Shown here piece after piece: positions 32,047 to 35,539 of a stretch of DNA of 35,539 bases. The stretch lies in the IMG/VR virus record IMGVR_UViG_3300020578_000233, positions 1 to 35,539 of that record; one strand, written 5' to 3'. Position numbers and translations under genes: made by a program. The notes beneath the pieces are model-generated. The model was not told the origin of the DNA. It saw only the letters and a list, made by a program, of their open reading frames with translations, and made no database searches. How positions within the stretch are numbered: position 1 is the first letter of the stretch; every line of letters begins with the position of its first letter. Origin of the DNA: a virus.

Positions 32047-32256
32047 ATGGTAACAATAAATGGCGTAGAATATGATGAAACAAAGTTTAGTGATAAATTA
32101 AGAAATTATATTATTGCTAGACAAGAAATTGTACAAAGTAAAACCCGTCATGTTATAGAAGTTGAAAAGATAGATGTCTTAATAGAATACTATAATAACA
32201 AAATTATTGAAGAATTAGGTATACAAATAAACAAAGATACAGATAGTAAAAAATAA
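32047..32256 (+). CDS. Small structural-region protein, 69 aa
   Basis: 69 residues. Opens V-T-I-N-G-V-E-Y-D-E-T and continues with an amphipathic helix rich in E, K, I and L, the plan of small DUF6447-type phage proteins (a beta hairpin followed by a helix); that family name is a tentative reading. Strong Shine-Dalgarno (AAGGAG, seven bases before ATG). Overlaps the next start by one base. Presumably a small virion or assembly protein, since it opens the resumed structural block. No function known. Confidence 0.65.
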   Translation: MVTINGVEYDETKFSDKLRNYIIARQEIVQSKTRHVIEVEKIDVLIEYYNNKIIEELGIQINKDTDSKK

Positions 32257-32594
32257 TGGCTGCTATAGCTAACTTATCAATAGACCAAGGTGCAACTTTC
32301 ACATCAGACGTTACGGTTAAAGATCTTGACGGAGCCGTATTTGATTTAACAGGTTACACTGGTCGAGCCAAAATGGCCAAAGGTTATGCTTCAACAAAAA
32401 CACGAACAACAATAACAGTTACATTTGCTGCTGATAGAACCACAGGCGTGTTAACAATTTCATTAACGGCCAATCAAACATCTGCATTAGATCCTGAAAG
32501 ATACGTTTATGATGTGGAAATTGAGTCGCCAACAGGCGTGGTTACAAGAGTTATAGAAGGCATTATTACAGTTAGACCTGAAGTTTCTACATAA
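32256..32594 (+). CDS. Small beta-rich virion structural protein, 112 aa
   Basis: 112 residues. Opens A-N-L-S-I-D-Q-G-A-T-F and contains V-F-D-L-T-G-Y-T-G-R-A-K-M and P-E-R-Y-V-Y-D-V-E-I, then V-I-E-G-I-I-T-V. I recognise this sequence type from virion proteins of T4-like marine phages: an immunoglobulin-like beta sandwich. No signal, no enzymatic motif. It overlaps the preceding gene by one base. In such phages it lies near the tail fibre genes, as here. Confidence in the virion role is good, in the exact function low. Confidence 0.75.
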   Translation: MAAIANLSIDQGATFTSDVTVKDLDGAVFDLTGYTGRAKMAKGYASTKTRTTITVTFAADRTTGVLTISLTANQTSALDPERYVYDVEIESPTGVVTRVIEGIITVRPEVST

Positions 32595-32623
32595 AATAAA
32601 TCTATATTATAAGTTAAAAATAA

Positions 32624-32631
32624 TATAAATA
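32624..32631 (+). promoter_or_regulatory. T4-type late promoter before the fibre cluster
   Basis: Exact TATAAATA in the gap of 57 bases after the 112-residue gene. The transcript would begin near 32637, leaving space for the GAGAGA ribosome binding site before ATG 32652. Confidence 0.75.
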
Positions 32632-32651
32632 TATCAAAAAGAGAGATTTAA

Positions 32652-32900
32652 ATGGTTAACATTACAGCTAAAATTAACACACCTTCATCATCTGGACCTC
32701 AAAAGGTATCGGTTAGCGTTCCTGCAACTGTAGCCGTGCAAAATAGTAATTTACAATTAAAACTTTTAGGTGATGTTGATGTAACTGATTTAAATGACGG
32801 AGCATTATTACAATATAGAGCAAGCGATCAAAAATTTGTAAGTAGAAACGAAATAATTACAAATACAGGTAATTTAACTCTAAATGGAGGAGAATACTAA
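32652..32900 (+). CDS. Small fibre-like protein, 82 aa
   Basis: 82 residues, all-beta, low in charge. Contains K-V-S-V-S-V-P-A-T-V-A-V and L-L-G-D-V-D-V-T-D-L-N-D-G-A-L-L-Q-Y, the latter a common junction sequence of marine phage fibre proteins. The end (L-T-L-N-G-G-E-Y) resembles the end of the next gene (T-T-I-D-G-G-T-Y), so the two may share an attachment segment. It lies three bases before the 564-residue fibre gene and its last codons contain the GGAGG that serves as the Shine-Dalgarno for it. Likely a virion protein. Confidence 0.65.
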   Translation: MVNITAKINTPSSSGPQKVSVSVPATVAVQNSNLQLKLLGDVDVTDLNDGALLQYRASDQKFVSRNEIITNTGNLTLNGGEY

Positions 32901-32903
32901 TAA

Positions 32904-34598
32904 ATGGCAACAGTAATTAAAATTAAAACATCTAACGCCGTTGGTAAACCCGCTACAGCCAAAATCGGAGAGCTTGCATATTCTTATGGAATAGGTGCAT
33001 ATAACACAAATGGTGATAAACTTTTTATAGGTGTAGGCCCTATTGATGGTGTAGGTAACGCTTCTATACAAGAAGTTATTGGCGGTAAATATTTTACAGA
33101 TTTAGCAGACCATGAGCCAGGCGTTCTTACCGCTTCATCAGCAATAATTGTTGACGCAAGTAAAAGAATAGATGAATTAGCTGTAGGTAATCACGTTACA
33201 GATGGCGGTACAATAAAATTTAATGAGGGCACAAGCAATGGTGCTAATTTTGTAGGACTTAAAGCTCCTAATAATTTAGCGGCTACAACTACATTTACTT
33301 TGCCTACAGGAGATGGTTCACCAGGCCAATATTTAAAAACTGATGGCTCAGGTAACTTAGCATTTGAAACCGTATTTTCTAATGTTACAATTGTTGGTGA
33401 TACAGGCTCAGATACATTTAATACTAACGAGACTTTAGATTTTGAAGGTAATGCTCAAATTAATACCACTGTAAGCGATAACAAAGTCTCCTTTAATATT
33501 ATTAATGATTCAATCGGTACAACGCAACTTACAAATGCAGGTGTTACAAATGCAAAGTTAGCAAATCCGGATACAACATTAGGTAGCACAACACTTACTT
33601 TAGGTTCAACACAAACAGATTTATCAGGATTAACTTCTTTAGTTGTAGATGACTTAACATTAAACGGCCAATCAATTACAACAATAATTGGAAATAAAGA
33701 TATTGTATTAACACCACACGGCACCGGCACAGTTACCGTTCCAGCAGGATATAAAGATCGAGCAGGTTTTGGAACAACATCACTTGCAACAAAAGAATAT
33801 GTTGATTCAGTATCTCAAGGTTTAGATGTAAAAAATTCTGTTGTAGTAGCAACAACTACAAATTTAGTAGCAACTTACAATAATGGTACTTCAGGTGTAG
33901 GTGCAACATTAACTTTTGCTTCAGCTGTAAATACACTTGATGGTATTGCATTAACAGATGGCGATAGAATTTTAGTAAAAGATCAATCAACAGCAAGTGA
34001 AAATGGTATTTACGTAAGAACATCATCAACTGTTTTTACACGAGCAATTGACGCTGATACAGCAAGTGAAATTACAGGCGGCACATTTGTATTCGTAGAA
34101 CAAGGTACAGCTAACGCAGAAAATGGTTATGTCTTTACACATGAAGGCACACCTACATTAGGTTCAACATCACTTACAGTATCACAATTTTCAGGTGCAG
34201 GCCAAATTACAGCAGGTGCTGCTTTAACAAAAACTGGTAATCAAATAGATGTAGCGGTAGATAACAGTTCAATAGAAATTGTAGCAGATCAATTAAATGT
34301 AAAAGCATTAGGTATTACAAACTCAATGTTAGCAGGTAGTATTGCAACAAGTAAATTAGCTGCGCCACATTTTTTTATTTCAGACGAAACATCATCTGTT
34401 GCACAAATAAATTTAAATCAAACTTTACAAATAAATGCAGGCGAAGGTATTGATACATCTATTTCAGGCAATATAATTAATATTATAGGAGAATTAGCGT
34501 CAAACGCAAATATAGGAGTAGCTTCATTTAATGCAGGTAATTTTACAGTTACAAGCGGTGATGTTACCGTAACAACAATAGACGGAGGTACATATTAA
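32904..34598 (+). CDS. Tail fibre-like protein, 564 aa
   Basis: 564 residues. The N-terminus (T-V-I-K-I-K-T-S, A-K-I-G-E-L-A-Y-S, G-D-K-L-F-I-G-V-G) is the attachment domain of the type found at the start of the Bordetella phage tropism determinant and of many fibres. Residues about 294-432 (K-E-Y-V-D-S, L-D-V-K-N-S-V, D-G-D-R-I-L-V-K-D-Q, S-E-N-G-I-Y, F-V-F-V-E-Q-G-T) are a widespread fibre module. Near the C-terminus S-D-E-T-S-S-V, I-N-A-G-E-G-I-D and N-F-T-V-T-S-G-D-V-T repeat modules of the 630-residue fibre at 6266. Strong Shine-Dalgarno GGAGG 11 bases before the start. Probably a receptor-contacting or connecting fibre. No lectin site can be pointed out. Confidence 0.75.
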   Translation: MATVIKIKTSNAVGKPATAKIGELAYSYGIGAYNTNGDKLFIGVGPIDGVGNASIQEVIGGKYFTDLADHEPGVLTASSAIIVDASKRIDELAVGNHVTDGGTIKFNEGTSNGANFVGLKAPNNLAATTTFTLPTGDGSPGQYLKTDGSGNLAFETVFSNVTIVGDTGSDTFNTNETLDFEGNAQINTTVSDNKVSFNIINDSIGTTQLTNAGVTNAKLANPDTTLGSTTLTLGSTQTDLSGLTSLVVDDLTLNGQSITTIIGNKDIVLTPHGTGTVTVPAGYKDRAGFGTTSLATKEYVDSVSQGLDVKNSVVVATTTNLVATYNNGTSGVGATLTFASAVNTLDGIALTDGDRILVKDQSTASENGIYVRTSSTVFTRAIDADTASEITGGTFVFVEQGTANAENGYVFTHEGTPTLGSTSLTVSQFSGAGQITAGAALTKTGNQIDVAVDNSSIEIVADQLNVKALGITNSMLAGSIATSKLAAPHFFISDETSSVAQINLNQTLQINAGEGIDTSISGNIINIIGELASNANIGVASFNAGNFTVTSGDVTVTTIDGGTY

Positions 34599-34744
34599 TG
34601 TCATTTTTTATTTGGCATATTTTAGCAATTTTAACAGTTATGACTGTTTCTTATATTATAGGGTATAGTGTAGGTCATAAAAATGCTATTGAAAAAAGAA
34701 ATTTTAAAATTATAGATCGTATTAAAGATATTTTTAGGAAATAA
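34598..34744 (+). CDS. Small membrane protein between fibre genes, 48 aa
   Basis: A 48-residue frame that starts in the ATG overlapping the stop of the fibre gene by one base, with GGAGG nine bases upstream. The first half is one hydrophobic helix (about residues 3-24, I, L, V, T and aromatic residues), followed by a basic tail (K-R-N-F-K-I-I-D-R-I-K-D-I-F-R-K). This is the composition of a single-pass membrane protein with positive cytoplasmic end, as in small holin- or inner-membrane regulator-like proteins, but no family is recognised. Its place in a late fibre operon is unusual. It ends two bases before the next gene. Confidence 0.6.
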   Translation: MSFFIWHILAILTVMTVSYIIGYSVGHKNAIEKRNFKIIDRIKDIFRK

Positions 34745-34746
34745 TT

Positions 34747-35127
34747 ATGGCAACTGTAATTAAACCTAAAAGGTCAATCGTACCAGCTTCAGTTCCGCTA
34801 GCAGGCTCTTTAGAAATAGGCGAATTGGCTATGAACATACCTGATGGTAAATTTTATACAAAAGATCAATTTGGTTCTGTATTAGAAGTTGGCGGTGCTG
34901 GTGCAATTACACTTCAAGGTGTTACAGACAACAGTGCTGTCACAACAAACAGTATTACTTTAAATGGTGGCAACTTAATATTTGAAGGTCTTGTTGAAAA
35001 TGCTTTTGAAACAACTTTAACTGTAGCAGAACCAACATCAGATCGAACAATTACATTACCAAATCAATCAGGCACAGTGGCGATGGACGGAGACGCTTTA
35101 GCATACTCTATTGTTTTTGGAGGATAA
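34747..35127 (+). CDS. Small fibre-module protein, 126 aa
   Basis: 126 residues. The N-terminus (T-V-I-K-P-K-R, S-L-E-I-G-E-L-A-M-N, D-G-K-F-Y-T-K-D) is of the same attachment type as in the 564-residue fibre upstream. Residues about 80-112 (F-E-G-L-V-E-N-A-F-E-T-T-L-T-V-A-E-P-T-S, D-R-T-I-T-L-P-N) repeat a block of the 290-residue protein at 15965. It seems to be a short fibre or adaptor built from two modules used elsewhere in the genome. Ends with G-G just before GGAGG-containing leader of the next gene. Confidence 0.7.
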   Translation: MATVIKPKRSIVPASVPLAGSLEIGELAMNIPDGKFYTKDQFGSVLEVGGAGAITLQGVTDNSAVTTNSITLNGGNLIFEGLVENAFETTLTVAEPTSDRTITLPNQSGTVAMDGDALAYSIVFGG

Positions 35128-35130
35128 AAA

Positions 35131-35478
35131 ATGGCAAGTCTATTTAAAAATGCCGGAATGCAAATAGTAACATCTGATAATGCTAGTGCAAATTTCTATA
35201 CTTGTCCTGCTGGCACAGTGGCCGTTATACACGCTTTATATATTTCAAATAAAAGTTCTTCAAACGTAGGCAATGTAGATGTAAAAGTTACAACTGATGG
35301 CGGTACAACTTTTTATCATATAGGAAAATCTTTAGAGATAGAAACTAATAATACATTAGTTTTAGATAAACCAGTAAATTTAGAAGCAAATGATATTATT
35401 AGAATTGTTGCCGAGCTCAATGTTGACTCAACTGCACCAGATATAGAAGCATTTGCTAGTATATTGGAGATTTCATAA
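35131..35478 (+). CDS. Small beta-rich virion protein, 115 aa
   Basis: 115 residues, all-beta: C-P-A-G-T-V-A-V-I-H-A-L-Y-I-S-N, V-D-V-K-V-T-T-D-G-G, L-V-L-D-K-P-V-N-L and D-I-I-R-I-V-A. This type recurs near fibre genes of marine T4-like phages and has a jelly-roll-like strand order. No catalytic residue. GGAGGA immediately upstream supports the start. It overlaps the last, incomplete gene by one base. Virion role likely, function not known. Confidence 0.65.
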   Translation: MASLFKNAGMQIVTSDNASANFYTCPAGTVAVIHALYISNKSSSNVGNVDVKVTTDGGTTFYHIGKSLEIETNNTLVLDKPVNLEANDIIRIVAELNVDSTAPDIEAFASILEIS

Positions 35479-35539
35479 TGTCATATTTAATAGGTACAAC
35501 TTCAATATCAGTAGATAAATTAAAAAATTTTAATGCTTT
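35478..35539 (+). CDS. Start of a further structural gene, cut by the window end
   Basis: The ATG shares its A with the stop codon of the preceding gene. Only the first 20 codons or so are inside the window; they begin M-S-Y-L-I-G-T-T-S-I-S-V and contain no stop. A GGAGA lies about a dozen bases before it. By position a structural gene, otherwise not assignable. Confidence 0.5.
   Translation, partial: MSYLIGTTSISVDKLKNFNA

Noticed and set aside
32904-34598. Diversity-generating retroelement suggested by the tropism-determinant-like N-terminus of the fibre
   Set aside because: No reverse transcriptase gene, no template repeat and no variable-repeat C-type lectin end are seen in the window; the N-terminal resemblance is shared by many ordinary phage fibres.

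Overview
The window looks like part of the late (structural) region of a T4-like marine myovirus. The DNA is very A/T-rich. The core genes are recognisable as a PAAR spike tip, a gp25-like wedge protein, gp6 (baseplate J-like), a gp8-like wedge protein, a very large DUF4815-type protein and several fibre-like proteins. Exact T4-type late promoter boxes (TATAAATA) sit in front of transcription units. The low GC and the cyanophage-like baseplate set with a different, A/T-rich accessory content point to a phage of SAR11/Pelagibacter or a similar small-genome marine bacterium. The host is an inference and cannot be read from the window.

Layout. Positions 1-353 hold the end of a cupin-like gene, followed by a tiny minus-strand membrane protein gene (358-486) with its own sigma70-like extended -10 element. 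From 678 to 18583 runs a plus-strand block: a small basic protein, a hypothetical protein, PAAR, gp25, gp6, an 867-residue protein in the gp7 position, a fibre with a cupredoxin-like domain, gp8, the 2019-residue DUF4815-type protein, a small coiled-coil protein and four further structural or unknown genes. From 32047 to the end the structural block resumes with small structural proteins, a 564-residue fibre, a 48-residue membrane protein and more small fibre-like proteins, with a last gene cut by the window edge.

Between these two structural blocks lies a 13.4-kb accessory island (18602-31982) that changes strand three times. It encodes two GT-A glycosyltransferases, a methyltransferase-like protein, a radical SAM/SPASM enzyme split by an apparent frameshift, a nitroreductase-like protein, a PP-loop (asparagine-synthase-like) ATPase, four GNAT-like proteins, a fatty-acid desaturase, and eight mutually divergent proteins that carry the facial triad of Fe(II)/2-oxoglutarate oxygenases (HxD...H...R, one with HxH). 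Genes overlap by 4-26 bases within each block, which suggests translational coupling.

Late-type promoters drive at least the plus-strand 20908 gene and both arms of the divergent pair at 26438/26468. I therefore infer that the island is expressed with the virion genes rather than early like classical host-metabolism genes. The most economical reading is a late tailoring pathway that makes or decorates a glycan, lipid or peptide on the virion or host surface. The substrate is unknown. This island is the part of the window most worth study.

I saw no tRNA, rRNA, CRISPR array, transposon or clear rho-independent terminator. The only sizeable non-coding stretch is 487-677, which holds the two divergent promoters described and nothing else I can name.
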